Assembly (NCBI RefSeq): GCF_003143935.1
Contig: NZ_QFRX01000001.1
Coordinates: 6,163,543 to 6,227,542, forward strand
DNA: 64,000 bases
Direction: 5' to 3'
Source of the DNA: Streptomyces sp. Act143
GTDB taxonomy: Bacteria > Actinomycetota > Actinomycetes > Streptomycetales > Streptomycetaceae
The translations under genes were made by a program, and so were the position numbers. Positions within the stretch are counted from its first letter, which is position 1; the number at the start of each line of letters is the position of its first letter. Under the pieces are notes generated by a model. The model was not told the DNA's origin, made no database searches, and saw nothing but the letters and a program-made list of their open reading frames with translations. Shown one piece after another: positions 1-8,758 of the stretch.

Positions 1-131
1 ACAGCCCCCGGCCACCGACCCCAGCGCGGCAATCGGCATGGCGATCGCCACTGTCCTGCGCTTTTGGGGTACTCGTACAGGGGTCTTCCGCACCCAGGGC
101 AGCACCTGGGGCACCGAGCACAGAGGCGGAC

Positions 132-1043
132 ATGGACTGGCTGAAGAAGCTCCCCGTGGTCGGGTCGGCGGTCACCCGGCTGATGGCCACGCACGCGTGG
201 CGCTCGTACGAGCGGCTGGACCGGGTGAAGTGGACGCGGCTGGCGGCCGCGATGACGTTCATCAGCTTCATCGCGCTGTTCCCGCTGCTGACCGTGGCCG
301 CCGCGATCGCCGCCGCGACCCTCAGCAAGTCGCAGCAGGACGAGCTGCAGAACAAGATCGCCGATCAGGTGCCCGGCATCTCCGACCAGCTGAACATCGA
401 CGGTCTGGTGGAGAACGCCGGCACCATCGGGCTCATCGCGGGCGCCCTTCTGCTGTTCACCGGCATCGGCTGGGTCGGCTCCATGCGCGAGTGTCTGCGC
501 GCGGTGTGGGAGCTGCCCGACGAGGAGGTGAACCCGTTCCTGGGCAAGGCCAAGGACACCGGTGTCCTGCTGGGCCTCGGCGGCGCGCTCCTCGTCACGA
601 TCGCCGCCTCTGCTGTCGGCTCCGCCATGGTCGGCTGGATCAGCGACCAGATCGGCATCGACCGCGCGGGCTGGGGCGCCGTCCTGCTGCGGACCGCCGC
701 GTTCCTGATCGCCGTGCTCGCCGACTTCCTGCTCCTGCTGTACGTCCTCACCCTGTTGCCCGGCGTCGAACCGACCCGCCGCAGGCTGCTGGTGGCGGCG
801 CTGATCGGCGCGGTCGGGTTCGAGCTGCTGAAGCTGCTGCTGAGCGGCTACATGCAGGGCGTGGCCGGGAAGAGCATGTACGGCGCGTTCGGCGTCCCCG
901 TCGCCCTGCTGCTGTGGATCAACTTCACGTCGAAACTCGTCCTGTTCTGCGCCTCCTGGACGGCGACGCCGAGCAAAGAGGTCGATCTGCCGGAGGTCAG
1001 CGACGACGCCGTACGAGATCCGGCAGCGGCCACCGGCGGTTGA
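132..1043 (+). CDS. YihY/virulence factor BrkB family inner-membrane protein
   Basis: This 303-residue protein has a cytoplasmic N-terminus of about 35 residues followed by hydrophobic segments at roughly residues 40-65, 95-115, 140-170, 180-205, 215-235 and 255-280. That is the six-helix layout of the YihY/BrkB family (once called ribonuclease BN). The segment after the first helix (SKSQQDELQNKIADQVPGIS) and the LLLWINFTSKLVLFCASW ending fit family members. The ATG follows GAGGCGG. The 3' end overlaps the convergent carboxypeptidase gene by 47 bases. The molecular function of this family is not established, so I assign only the family and a membrane location. Confidence 0.9.
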   Translation: MDWLKKLPVVGSAVTRLMATHAWRSYERLDRVKWTRLAAAMTFISFIALFPLLTVAAAIAAATLSKSQQDELQNKIADQVPGISDQLNIDGLVENAGTIGLIAGALLLFTGIGWVGSMRECLRAVWELPDEEVNPFLGKAKDTGVLLGLGGALLVTIAASAVGSAMVGWISDQIGIDRAGWGAVLLRTAAFLIAVLADFLLLLYVLTLLPGVEPTRRRLLVAALIGAVGFELLKLLLSGYMQGVAGKSMYGAFGVPVALLLWINFTSKLVLFCASWTATPSKEVDLPEVSDDAVRDPAAATGG

Positions 1044-2274
1044 CCAGGAACGCGCCGGCCGCCAGCAGCACCAGCACGCCGCCGGTGATCGCGAAGGCGG
1101 TGCCCATGCCGCCGCCGCCGGAGGAGGCCGTGGCGCTCGCCACCGGCTTGGTGGAGGACCCGCCGCCCGTCACACCGCCCGCCTCGCCGGAGGCCGTGGC
1201 ACCCGGCTGGGCGGTCGGCTGCGCCGCACTCTTCGGCGGGACCAGCTCGCCCACCGGGGCGACCTTGCCGACGGCCTTGAAGCCCCAGTCGAAGAGTTTC
1301 GCGGTCTCCTTGTAGACCTCGTTGTGCTCGTTCTTCTCGGGGTTCATGACGGTGACGAGCAGCACCTTGCCGTTCCGCTCGGCGACGCCGGTGAAGGTGG
1401 CGCCCGCGTTGGTGGTGTTGCCGTTCTTCACGCCCGCGATGCCCGGGTAGACGCCGATGTCGGAGTCGGTGCCGGACAGCAGCCGGTTGGTGTTCTGGAT
1501 CTCGAAGGACTCGCGGACCTTCTTGCCCTTCTTGGTCTTCTTCGTCTCGCCCGGGAACTTCGCGGTGACCGTCGAGCAGTACTCGCGGAAGTCCTTCTTC
1601 TGCAGGCCGGAGCGGGCGAACAGCGTCAGGTCGTACGCGCTGGACACCTGGCCCTCGGCGTCGTAGCCGTCCGGGCTGACCACGTGCGTGTCGAGGGCCT
1701 GGAGCTCCTCGGCGTGCTCGTTCATCTCCGCGACCGTGTTCTTGACGCCGGCGTTCATCGCGGCCAGTACGTGCACGGCGTCGTTGCCGGAGCGCAGGAA
1801 GACCCCCAGCCACAGGTCGTGGACGGTGTAGGTCTCGCCCTCCTTTATGCCGACCATGCTGGAGCCCGCGCCGACGCCCGCCAGGTCGGAGGGGACGACC
1901 TTGTGCTCCGTCGTGCTGGGGAACTTCGGCAGGACGGTGTCGGCGAACAGCATCTTCAGGGTGCTCGCCGGGGCCAGCCGCCAGTGCGCGTTGTGCGCGG
2001 CGAGCACCTCGCCCGACTCGGCGTCGGAGACGATCCACGACCGCGCGGTGAGGTCCTTGGGCAGCACCGGCACGCCGCTCGCCAGGTTGACCTGGGTCCC
2101 GGCCTGCCCGAGCCGGGCGCCGCCGACGGTCGACATGGTCGCGGGCGGGGTGGCCGAGGGAGACGTCGAGGGGCTGGGCGCGGCGAGCACGGGGGCGGCG
2201 GTCAGCGCGAGGGACGTCAAAGCGGCGGAAGCGACCAGCAGGGTGCGCCTGGCGGTCTTCTTGGGTGCGGGCAC
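997..2274 (-). CDS. Secreted D-alanyl-D-alanine carboxypeptidase (class A low-MW PBP, S11)
   Basis: The enzyme trims the terminal D-Ala from peptidoglycan pentapeptides outside the membrane. The GTG start at 2274 gives 425 residues opening with VPAPKKTARR and a signal peptide ending near residue 31. A Thr/Ser/Pro linker follows. The catalytic motifs are present: SxxK as STLK (Ser104, Lys107), SGN in LRSGNDAV, and KTG in the variant form KNG within GVKNGNT. A C-terminal hydrophobic helix (AFAITGGVLVLLAAGAFLV) followed by basic residues should anchor it to the membrane. The frame stays open upstream of 2274, but that sequence lacks a signal peptide, so I reject longer starts. The gene ends inside the 3' end of the convergent YihY gene. 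The KNG motif in place of KTG is the only oddity. Confidence 0.9.
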   Translation of the reverse strand: MPAPKKTARRTLLVASAALTSLALTAAPVLAAPSPSTSPSATPPATMSTVGGARLGQAGTQVNLASGVPVLPKDLTARSWIVSDAESGEVLAAHNAHWRLAPASTLKMLFADTVLPKFPSTTEHKVVPSDLAGVGAGSSMVGIKEGETYTVHDLWLGVFLRSGNDAVHVLAAMNAGVKNTVAEMNEHAEELQALDTHVVSPDGYDAEGQVSSAYDLTLFARSGLQKKDFREYCSTVTAKFPGETKKTKKGKKVRESFEIQNTNRLLSGTDSDIGVYPGIAGVKNGNTTNAGATFTGVAERNGKVLLVTVMNPEKNEHNEVYKETAKLFDWGFKAVGKVAPVGELVPPKSAAQPTAQPGATASGEAGGVTGGGSSTKPVASATASSGGGGMGTAFAITGGVLVLLAAGAFLVNRRWPLPDLVRRRR

Positions 2275-2419
2275 GGTCGGAAACGTACATGCCACCGCTC
2301 GCGAAGTCGCATCGCCCTCCCCATCCCGGCCACGGAAGCCGTTCTCCTCGTCCCGGCCGCGGAAGCCGCCCTCCCCACCCCGGCCGAGGAACCGGACGCC
2401 CGGCGGAGATACTGGACGT

Positions 2420-2662
2420 ATGAAGCTCAGCCGCCCCGTCTCCTGGTTCCTGCTCGCCTTCGGGGTGTGGAGCTGGGTCATCTGGATCACTTTCGTCAAG
2501 AATCTCGTCAAGGACGGCAGCGGGCTCGCGTTCGACGACGCGGGCGACCCGACCGCGTACTTCTGGGTGCACCTGCTGCTCGCCGTCGTTTCCTTCGTAT
2601 TGGGGACGGTCGTCGGGCTCATCGGGTTGCGCGGGGTGCGCGCATTGCGCCAGACGTCATAG
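2420..2662 (+). CDS. Small two-helix membrane protein
   Basis: This 80-residue protein starts MKLSRPVSWFLLAFGVWSW. It has two predicted transmembrane helices (about residues 8-26 and 48-70) separated by a short loop, and ends RALRQTS. The ATG is preceded by GGCGGAGAT. It is divergent from the carboxypeptidase gene and 42 bases upstream of the metallophosphoesterase gene on the same strand, so the two are probably co-transcribed. The product looks like a Streptomyces-conserved small membrane protein. I cannot assign a function. Confidence 0.75.
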   Translation: MKLSRPVSWFLLAFGVWSWVIWITFVKNLVKDGSGLAFDDAGDPTAYFWVHLLLAVVSFVLGTVVGLIGLRGVRALRQTS

Positions 2663-2704
2663 CGGACCAGTACTCCGCAATCGACAACAAAGGGATACGA
2701 CTTC

Positions 2705-3964
2705 GTGGTCATCGTCTTCGCCGTGCTCGCCCTGGCCGTCCTGGTGACCGCCAACTGGTACCTGTGGCGCCGGTTGTTCCGTGACACGACCAGTGGCCCG
2801 GGATGGGTGCGGCGGGCGGGCGCGGCGGTCGTCGCCGGTGGCTGGCTGCTGGCGATCGGCGCCCTCGTGGGCGAGCGCACCGGCGCCCCCTTCTGGCTCC
2901 AGCAGGCCCTCGCCTGGCCCGGCTTCCTGTGGCTCGCGCTGTCGATCTACCTGCTGCTCGGCGTGGTGGCGGGTGAGGCCGTACGACCGCTGCTGCGCCG
3001 TTTCCTGGAGCGACGGGACCGGCGCAGGGCGCCCGCCGCCCCTGTCGTCGTACCCCGGCCGGAAACCGTACCGGCGGGCACGGCGCCGGAAGAGCCCGCC
3101 GGGGAGCAACCGGCGGCGCCGGCGTCCGCCCGTCTCCTTCCCGCCCCCTCCCGCCGCCTCTTCGTCTCCCGCGTGGTTGGCGGCGCCGCCGCCGCGGTCG
3201 CGGTCGGGACCGTCGGCTACGGCACGTACGGCGTGCTGCGCGGGCCCAGGGTGAGGCGGGTCACCGTGCCGCTGGCCAAACTGCCGCGCGCGGCGCACGG
3301 GTTCAGGATCGCGGTGGTCAGCGACATCCACCTCGGCCCCGTCCTCGGCCGCGGCTTCGCGCAGACGGTCGTGGACACCATCAACTCCACGCAGCCCGAC
3401 CTGGTCGCCGTCGTCGGCGACCTGGTGGACGGCAGCGTGAAGGACCTCGGCCCGGCGGCGGCCCCGCTGTCGCGGCTGAAGGCGCCGGCCTACTTCGTCA
3501 CCGGCAACCACGAGTACTTCTCCGGCGCCGCACAGTGGGTCGAGGAGGTGCGCCGCCTCGGACTGCTCCCCCTGGAGAACGCCCGTACCGAGCTGCCGTA
3601 CTTCGACCTCGCGGGGGTCAACGACATCGCCGGGGAGAGCGAGGGCCAGGGGCCCGACTTCGCCAAGGCGCTGGGCGACCGTGACACCACGCGCGCGTGC
3701 GTGCTCCTCGCCCACCAGCCGGTGCAGATCCACGACGCCGTCGAGCACGGCGTCGACCTCCAGCTCTCCGGTCACACCCACGGCGGCCAGCTCTGGCCCG
3801 GCAACCTCATCGCCGAGGCCGCCAACCCGACCGTCGCGGGCCTGGAGCGCTACGGCGACACCCAGCTCTACGTCAGCCGCGGCGCGGGCGCCTGGGGGCC
3901 GCCCACGCGCGTGGGCGCGCCCTCGGACATCACGGTGATCGAGTTGGCGTCCCGACAGGCGTGA
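2705..3964 (+). CDS. Membrane-anchored metallophosphoesterase
   Basis: This is a 419-residue calcineurin-like phosphoesterase of the YkuE/YaeI type. Three or four N-terminal membrane helices (residues about 1-90) are followed by a Pro/Ala-rich linker, another hydrophobic stretch near residue 160, and the catalytic domain. The dinuclear metal motifs appear in order: VVSDIHLGP, VVGDLVDG, TGNHEYF and SGHTHGGQLWP. The GTG start at 2705 opens directly into the first helix. Related enzymes act on phosphoesters such as lipid-linked phosphates at the membrane, but the substrate here cannot be read from sequence. Confidence 0.9.
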   Translation: MVIVFAVLALAVLVTANWYLWRRLFRDTTSGPGWVRRAGAAVVAGGWLLAIGALVGERTGAPFWLQQALAWPGFLWLALSIYLLLGVVAGEAVRPLLRRFLERRDRRRAPAAPVVVPRPETVPAGTAPEEPAGEQPAAPASARLLPAPSRRLFVSRVVGGAAAAVAVGTVGYGTYGVLRGPRVRRVTVPLAKLPRAAHGFRIAVVSDIHLGPVLGRGFAQTVVDTINSTQPDLVAVVGDLVDGSVKDLGPAAAPLSRLKAPAYFVTGNHEYFSGAAQWVEEVRRLGLLPLENARTELPYFDLAGVNDIAGESEGQGPDFAKALGDRDTTRACVLLAHQPVQIHDAVEHGVDLQLSGHTHGGQLWPGNLIAEAANPTVAGLERYGDTQLYVSRGAGAWGPPTRVGAPSDITVIELASRQA

Positions 3965-4171
3965 TGACCTCGGGCGGCGCCGGTTCGCAACCATGCGCGG
4001 CGGACTCTGTGCGAGCCCTGTGAAACTCTTCGGTAACACCTTGCGGCAATGACTTTCTCAACTCTCAAGATCCCTCTTCCCCCGGAGAAACCCGTGTGAT
4101 TAGGTGAGCCGCGCCGCTAGGGGAGTGGCATATGCGCTTGGGGGCCGTCAGGGGCCCGGGGAAGGAAACCG

Positions 4172-5728
4172 ATGCGATCAGTTCGCATACGGATTCTCGC
4201 GACGCTGCTCGTGCTGGCGGCCGTGGGAGTGGGCGGCTGGCAGTTGATGCCGTCGCAGGAGGACACGAGCAAGACCATCAAGGTCGGGACGTCGGACGTC
4301 GTCACGTCCCTCGACCCGGCCGGCGCCTACGACGCCGGCTCCTGGGCCCTGTTCAGCAACGTCTTCCAGTCGCTGCTGACTTTCGAGTCGGGCGGCGCCA
4401 AACCGGTGCCGGACGCGGCGGAGAGCTGTGAGTGGGTGGGCGGCGGACTCAAGACGTACCGCTGTGAGCTGCGCGAGGGCCTCGAGTTCCCGGGCGGGCG
4501 CGCGATGACCGCCGAGGACGTCAAGTACTCCTTCGACCGTGTCAAGAAGATCAAGTCGGACGTCGGCCCGGCCTCCCTCCTCGACACCCTCAAGTCGGTG
4601 ACGGCCAAGGGGCTGACGGTCACCTTCCACCTCTCCTCCGCGGACGCCACCTTCCCGTTCAAGGTCGCCACCGGAGCGGGCTCGATCGTCGACCGCACCA
4701 AGTACCCGGCGGACGCCCTGCGCACCGACAACGGCGTCGACGGCACCGGCCCGTACGAGCTGACGTCGTACACGAAGAACGAGAAGGCCGGCCTCACGCC
4801 CAGCAGCCGCTACAAGGGCGCGGTCAGGGACGCCGGGCAGCCCGTCGAGCTGCTCTACTACAAGGACGCCGACGCGCTCGACGCGGCCTGGAAGGACCGG
4901 CAGATCGACGTGGCCACCCGCCAGCTGCCGCCCAAGGTGCTGGCCGCGCTGAACCCGAGCGACCCCTCGACGCGGGTCTCCGAGGCCGACAGCTCCGAGG
5001 TCCGCAACCTCTACCTGAACACCCGCTCCTCCTCGCCGCTGCACGAGACCAAGGTCCGGCAGGCGATGGCCTGGCTGATCGACCGCGAGCGGCTGGCCGC
5101 CACGGTCTACGAGGGGACCGTCGACCCGCTCTACTCGCTGATCCCGGCGGGCATCACCGGCCACACCACGGCGTTCTTCGACGCCTACGCCAAGCAGAGC
5201 ACCGCCAAGGCGCGCGCCCTGCTCACCGAGGCGGGGGTCTCGCTGCCGGTGAAGTTCACCTACGGGTACGCCACCGGCCGCGGCGCCGCCGACAAGGAGG
5301 CTGCGGAGCTCAAGCGGCAGCTGGAGGACGGCGGCCTGTTCAAGGTGACGCTCAAGCCGTACGAATGGACCGCCTTCCAGAAGGCGTGGGCCACCGGCAA
5401 GCTCGACGCCTACGCGGTGGGCTGGGTCGCCGACTTCCCCGACCCGGACACCTACGGCGGACCGCTCGTCGGCAGCGACGGCACCATGAACACCGGGTAC
5501 AGCAGCCCCGAGGTCGACCGTCTGATCCAGGCCAGTCAGCAGCATGCCGACCGCGGTGACGCCGCGGAGGACTTCCGGTCGATGCAGGACGCCGTCGCGC
5601 GCGATGTTCCGGTCATTCCGCTCTGGCAGGCCAAGGAGTACGTCGTGAGCAGCGAGGACGTCGGTGGTGGCCAGTACCTTTCGGACGGTACGGGTGTTTT
5701 CCGGCTCTGGCGTCTCAACTGGATCTGA
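4172..5728 (+). CDS. Extracellular solute-binding protein, family 5 (peptide/nickel type), orphan
   Basis: This 518-residue SBP_bac_5 (DppA/OppA-type) protein starts at an ATG after GGGGAAGGAAACCG. The N-terminal hydrophobic segment RILATLLVLAAVGVGGWQLM has no cysteine, so the usual lipobox is absent; the protein may be secreted or remain anchored by that helix. Family features include the TSDVVTSLDPAGAYD opening, the MTAEDVKYSFDRV segment and the AYAVGWVADFPDPDTYGG segment. No permease or ATPase gene is adjacent, so the transporter partner, if any, is elsewhere. The ligand is probably a peptide, but that is family knowledge only. Confidence 0.88.
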   Translation: MRSVRIRILATLLVLAAVGVGGWQLMPSQEDTSKTIKVGTSDVVTSLDPAGAYDAGSWALFSNVFQSLLTFESGGAKPVPDAAESCEWVGGGLKTYRCELREGLEFPGGRAMTAEDVKYSFDRVKKIKSDVGPASLLDTLKSVTAKGLTVTFHLSSADATFPFKVATGAGSIVDRTKYPADALRTDNGVDGTGPYELTSYTKNEKAGLTPSSRYKGAVRDAGQPVELLYYKDADALDAAWKDRQIDVATRQLPPKVLAALNPSDPSTRVSEADSSEVRNLYLNTRSSSPLHETKVRQAMAWLIDRERLAATVYEGTVDPLYSLIPAGITGHTTAFFDAYAKQSTAKARALLTEAGVSLPVKFTYGYATGRGAADKEAAELKRQLEDGGLFKVTLKPYEWTAFQKAWATGKLDAYAVGWVADFPDPDTYGGPLVGSDGTMNTGYSSPEVDRLIQASQQHADRGDAAEDFRSMQDAVARDVPVIPLWQAKEYVVSSEDVGGGQYLSDGTGVFRLWRLNWI

Positions 5729-5825
5729 CGCGAACTCGCGCCCTGGGGATTCGCCCGAGTGACGCGGGGGTAGCCGCCCGACGCAGCACCATGTGACGGA
5801 GGTGTGTGCGGGGTGAGGAGCAAAC

Positions 5826-6227
5826 GTGTTGAGACGCAACTCCTTCCGGCTGCCCCGGCATCCGGCTTCCGTCGGTCTGGCCCGGCGCCGGGTCCGGGAC
5901 CATCTGGCCGACTGGGGCCACGGCGATGACGACCCGGCGCTCGCGGACACGGTGCTGCTGGTGTCCGAGCTGACCACCAACGTCGTCCGTCACGGGCCGC
6001 TGCTGGAGCGCGAGTTCGAGGTCGCGGTGACCGCCCTCGCCGACGGCTCCTGCCTCATAGAGGTCTCCGACGAGGGCCGGCTGGAGCCACGGCTGCGGCT
6101 GGTGGGCGAGTGGGAGGAGTCCGGCCGCGGACTGCACCTGGTGGAGAACCTCGCCGCCGCGTGGGGCGTGTGGAGCCGCGGCCGGCACGGCCAGACGGTA
6201 TGGGCCCTGGTCATGGCCGACGCGTGA
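5826..6227 (+). CDS. Anti-sigma-type serine kinase domain protein (HATPase_c_2)
   Basis: This 133-residue stand-alone GHKL ATPase domain resembles the RsbW/SpoIIAB-like proteins abundant in Streptomyces. The N box is in the segment LLVSELTTNVVRHG. The G1-type motif is VSDEGRLEPR and the G2-type motif is SGRGLHLVENLAAAWG. The GTG start at 5826 gives MLRRNSFRLP. Family members regulate sigma factors by binding them or by phosphorylating anti-anti-sigma factors. No partner gene is adjacent, so the target is unknown. Confidence 0.85.
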   Translation: MLRRNSFRLPRHPASVGLARRRVRDHLADWGHGDDDPALADTVLLVSELTTNVVRHGPLLEREFEVAVTALADGSCLIEVSDEGRLEPRLRLVGEWEESGRGLHLVENLAAAWGVWSRGRHGQTVWALVMADA

Positions 6228-6258
6228 CTCGTATGACGGGCTCACGCGGCCGGTTGCG

Positions 6259-6366
6259 GACGACCGCGGCTTCAAGCCGGTAGGGGACGACCGCGGCTGC
6301 AAGCCGGTGGCGGGCGACCTCGGCTGCAATCCGATGGCGGGCGATCGCGGCCTGCAAGGGGAGCAG
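6259..6366. repeat. 27-bp tandem repeat, four degenerate copies
   Basis: Copies begin at about 6259, 6286, 6313 and 6340 with an exact 27-base period. The core reads GACGACCGCGGCTGCAAGCC with drift in later copies. The array lies between the 3' ends of the convergent ATPase-domain gene and histidine kinase gene. The period is a multiple of three, but I see no supported gene across it. Confidence 0.8.
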
Positions 6367-6386
6367 CGCCCCTCCCGCGGCTGCTC

Positions 6387-6476
6387 AGGCATCCGTCGCC
6401 GCTTCCGCGCTCGCTCAGGGAGCCGGTGCCGCTTCCGCGCTCGCTCAAAGAGCCGTCGCCGCTTCCCCGCCCCCTC
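6387..6476. repeat. 30-bp tandem repeat, three copies, at the histidine kinase 3' end
   Basis: Units of 30 bases with the core GCCGCTTCCGCGCTCGCTCA begin at about 6395, 6425 and 6455. The last copy runs into the stop codon (6475-6477) of the histidine kinase gene on the minus strand. It is a different sequence from the 27-bp array just upstream. Confidence 0.78.
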
Positions 6477-7914
6477 AAGGCCGCGCAGGCAGCATCACCG
6501 TCACCGCCAGCCCCTCGCCCGGTGCTGTCCGGACCGTCACCCGGCCGCCGTGCGCCTGGACGACGCCCTGCACGATCGCCAGGCCGAGCCCGCTGCCCGC
6601 GCCCCCGCCGGCCCGGAAGAACCGGTCGAAGACCCGCGCCGCGTCCTCCTCGCCCAGGCCGGGCCCGTCGTCGGAGACGCACAGCCGTACGGCGCCGTAG
6701 GCCCGCTCCACCTTCAGCCGCACCGGCACATCGGCCGGCGTGTGTGTGCGGACGTTGCCCACCAGGTTGCCCAGGACCTGTCTGAGACCGGCCTCGTCGG
6801 CATGCACCAGCAGCACCCCGTCGGCGTCGACACTGATCGGCCGCCCCGGCTGCTGCACCCGCAGGTCCTCGGCCGCGTCCCGCACCAGCCGGGTCAGGTC
6901 GACGTTGCGGAAGCGCAGCTCGGGCTGCTGGTCGAGGCGGGCGAGCGTGAGCAGTTCGTCCACCAGGCGTCCCATCCGGTCGGCCTCGGCCATCACCCGC
7001 CCCCACGCCCTCTTGCGCTCCTCCGGGTCCTGGAGCATCCCCTGGTCGTACAGCTGGAGGTAGCCGCGTATCGCGGACAGCGGCGTGCGCAGCTCGTGCG
7101 AGGCGTCCGCGACGAAGCGGCGCAGCTGGGCGGCGCTGTGCTCGCGCGTGCGGTACGCCGACTCCACCTGGTGCAGCATGGAGTTGAGGGCGGTGCGCAG
7201 CTGCTCGACCTCCAGGGTGGCCTCCCGGCTGGAGGGGACCCGCCGGGTCAGATCACCCTCGGCGATCGCCGAGGAGGTCTCCACCATGTCCTCCAGCGGC
7301 CGCATCCGGCGCCGCACGCTGAACATGGTCAGACAGGCCAGCAGCGCCAGCAGCAGGCTGCCGATGGCGAGGTCGAGCCTGACGGCCTTGCCGATGCCCT
7401 TGTGGACGGCCTCGGTGGAGGTGGCGAGCAGGATGTACGTGCCGTCGGTGAGCCGCGTGGCGGTGGCCCGGTAGGCGTCGCCGCGCACCTGGATGTCGTG
7501 CGGCTCGGTGTCGGCGGCCAGCGCGCGCGGGTCGTCCACCACGGCCGCGAGATCCTTCTGGAGGTCGCTCGGGGTGAGGTCGCCCATCGAGACCGTGTCG
7601 CCCCGCGCGTCGACGACGCTGAGGATCTGATCCGGCCGCGCCTCCCCGTCGTCCTGCTGGAGGAACCTCTCCCGGACGATCGCCAGCGCGCTCAGATCGT
7701 CGATCATCTGCATCGTCAGCCGCGAACTGCTCAGCGTCTCGCGGGTCTTGGCCAGCTCCGAGTCGATCTGGTCGAGCAGGTAGTACCGCATGCCCATCAC
7801 GCTCACGGCGGTCGCCGCGACGATGCCGAGCGCCAGCAGCGCCACGTTGGCCAGCGTCAGCTTGGCGCGCAGCGAATGGATGCCGCGCCGGCAGCCCAGG
7901 GACCTGAGCCTCAT
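6475..7914 (-). CDS. Two-component sensor histidine kinase
   Basis: This 479-residue membrane kinase has an N-terminal transmembrane helix (about residues 20-45), an extracytoplasmic sensor region to about residue 175, a second helix (LAIGSLLLALLACLTMF), a HAMP segment, then HisKA with the phospho-acceptor His273 in SHELRTPLSAIRGYLQLYD. The ATPase domain has an N box near LGNLVGNVRTHT, G1 in SDDGPGLGEED and G2 in GSGLGLAIVQGVVQAHGG. Its ATG overlaps the stop of the response regulator gene (ATGA), so the two are translationally coupled. The signal is unknown. The neighbouring divergent MMPL exporter is a plausible target. Confidence 0.93.
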   Translation of the reverse strand: MRLRSLGCRRGIHSLRAKLTLANVALLALGIVAATAVSVMGMRYYLLDQIDSELAKTRETLSSSRLTMQMIDDLSALAIVRERFLQQDDGEARPDQILSVVDARGDTVSMGDLTPSDLQKDLAAVVDDPRALAADTEPHDIQVRGDAYRATATRLTDGTYILLATSTEAVHKGIGKAVRLDLAIGSLLLALLACLTMFSVRRRMRPLEDMVETSSAIAEGDLTRRVPSSREATLEVEQLRTALNSMLHQVESAYRTREHSAAQLRRFVADASHELRTPLSAIRGYLQLYDQGMLQDPEERKRAWGRVMAEADRMGRLVDELLTLARLDQQPELRFRNVDLTRLVRDAAEDLRVQQPGRPISVDADGVLLVHADEAGLRQVLGNLVGNVRTHTPADVPVRLKVERAYGAVRLCVSDDGPGLGEEDAARVFDRFFRAGGGAGSGLGLAIVQGVVQAHGGRVTVRTAPGEGLAVTVMLPARP

Positions 7915-8600
7915 GCCAGGCCGTATCCGACACCGCGCCGCGTGGTGATCAGCGGCGGTCCCAGGGTGTCCAGCTTGCGCCGCAGATAGCTGATGTAGGT
8001 CTCCACGACGGTCGACTCGGGCGGGGTGTGCTCGTACTGCCAGACATGGCGCAGGAGTTGCTCCTTGGGCACGATCCGGCCGCCGTTGCGCACCAGGAAG
8101 CGCAGCAGCGCGTACTCGGTGGGGGTGAGCTCGACCGAGCGGCCGGCGCGGTGCACCGAGTACGTCGTCTCGTCCAGCTCCAGGTCGCCGTAGCGCAGCA
8201 GGGGCCGCTGCGGCAGGACGTCGGCGGGGCGGGTGCGGCGCAGCACGGCGGTGATCCGGGCGACGACCTCGTCGATGTTGAACGGCTTGGTGATGTAGTC
8301 GTCGCCGAAGCCGAGGGCGCCGACGACCTCGGCGGGGGAGTCCCGGGCGGTGAGGAAGACCAGCGCCAGGTCCGGTCGCTCGGCGCGCAGCTGCCGCCCG
8401 AGGGCGCGACCGTCGCCGTCGGGGAGCATCACGTCGAGCAGCGCCGCGTCGGGCCGGGTGCGCTCGGCGAGCGTCAGGGCCTCGCGGACGGTGCCCGCGA
8501 CCATCACCTCGAACCGGTGGTAGCGCAGCGCGATGGCGAGGACGTCCGCGATGCTCTCCTCGTCCTCCACGACCAGCACGGTGCCTGGAGCCGTCGTCAT
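7911..8600 (-). CDS. OmpR-family response regulator
   Basis: This 229-residue regulator has an N-terminal receiver domain (acidic pocket VVEDEES, phospho-acceptor Asp56 in ALLDVMLPDG, conserved Lys in YITKPFN) and a C-terminal winged-helix DNA-binding domain (LTPTEYALLRFLVRNGGRIVPKEQLL through SYLRRKLD and RRGVGYGL). The ATG at 8600 gives MTTAPGTVLVVEDEE, the usual receiver start; longer reading frames upstream add no domain. It heads a two-gene operon with the sensor kinase. Confidence 0.93.
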   Translation of the reverse strand: MTTAPGTVLVVEDEESIADVLAIALRYHRFEVMVAGTVREALTLAERTRPDAALLDVMLPDGDGRALGRQLRAERPDLALVFLTARDSPAEVVGALGFGDDYITKPFNIDEVVARITAVLRRTRPADVLPQRPLLRYGDLELDETTYSVHRAGRSVELTPTEYALLRFLVRNGGRIVPKEQLLRHVWQYEHTPPESTVVETYISYLRRKLDTLGPPLITTRRGVGYGLA

Positions 8601-8758
8601 GCCCCCCAGTATCGGCGGCCCCACTGACAGCCGGGCCGGTTCGCCCTTTGGAGTTCCTTGAGAGTCGGTCGGGGTCGGTGTCCCCGCGCGCGTGCCGCCG
8701 CCAGTCTTGTGCCCAGGACCTGGGGGACCGACCGACAACCGACTGGGGAGTGTTGAAC

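Noticed and set aside
8648..8758. Longer N-terminus for the MMPL transporter starting at 8648
   Set aside because: The extra residues are polar and unlike the family; GGGGAG correctly spaced before GTG 8759 supports the short form.
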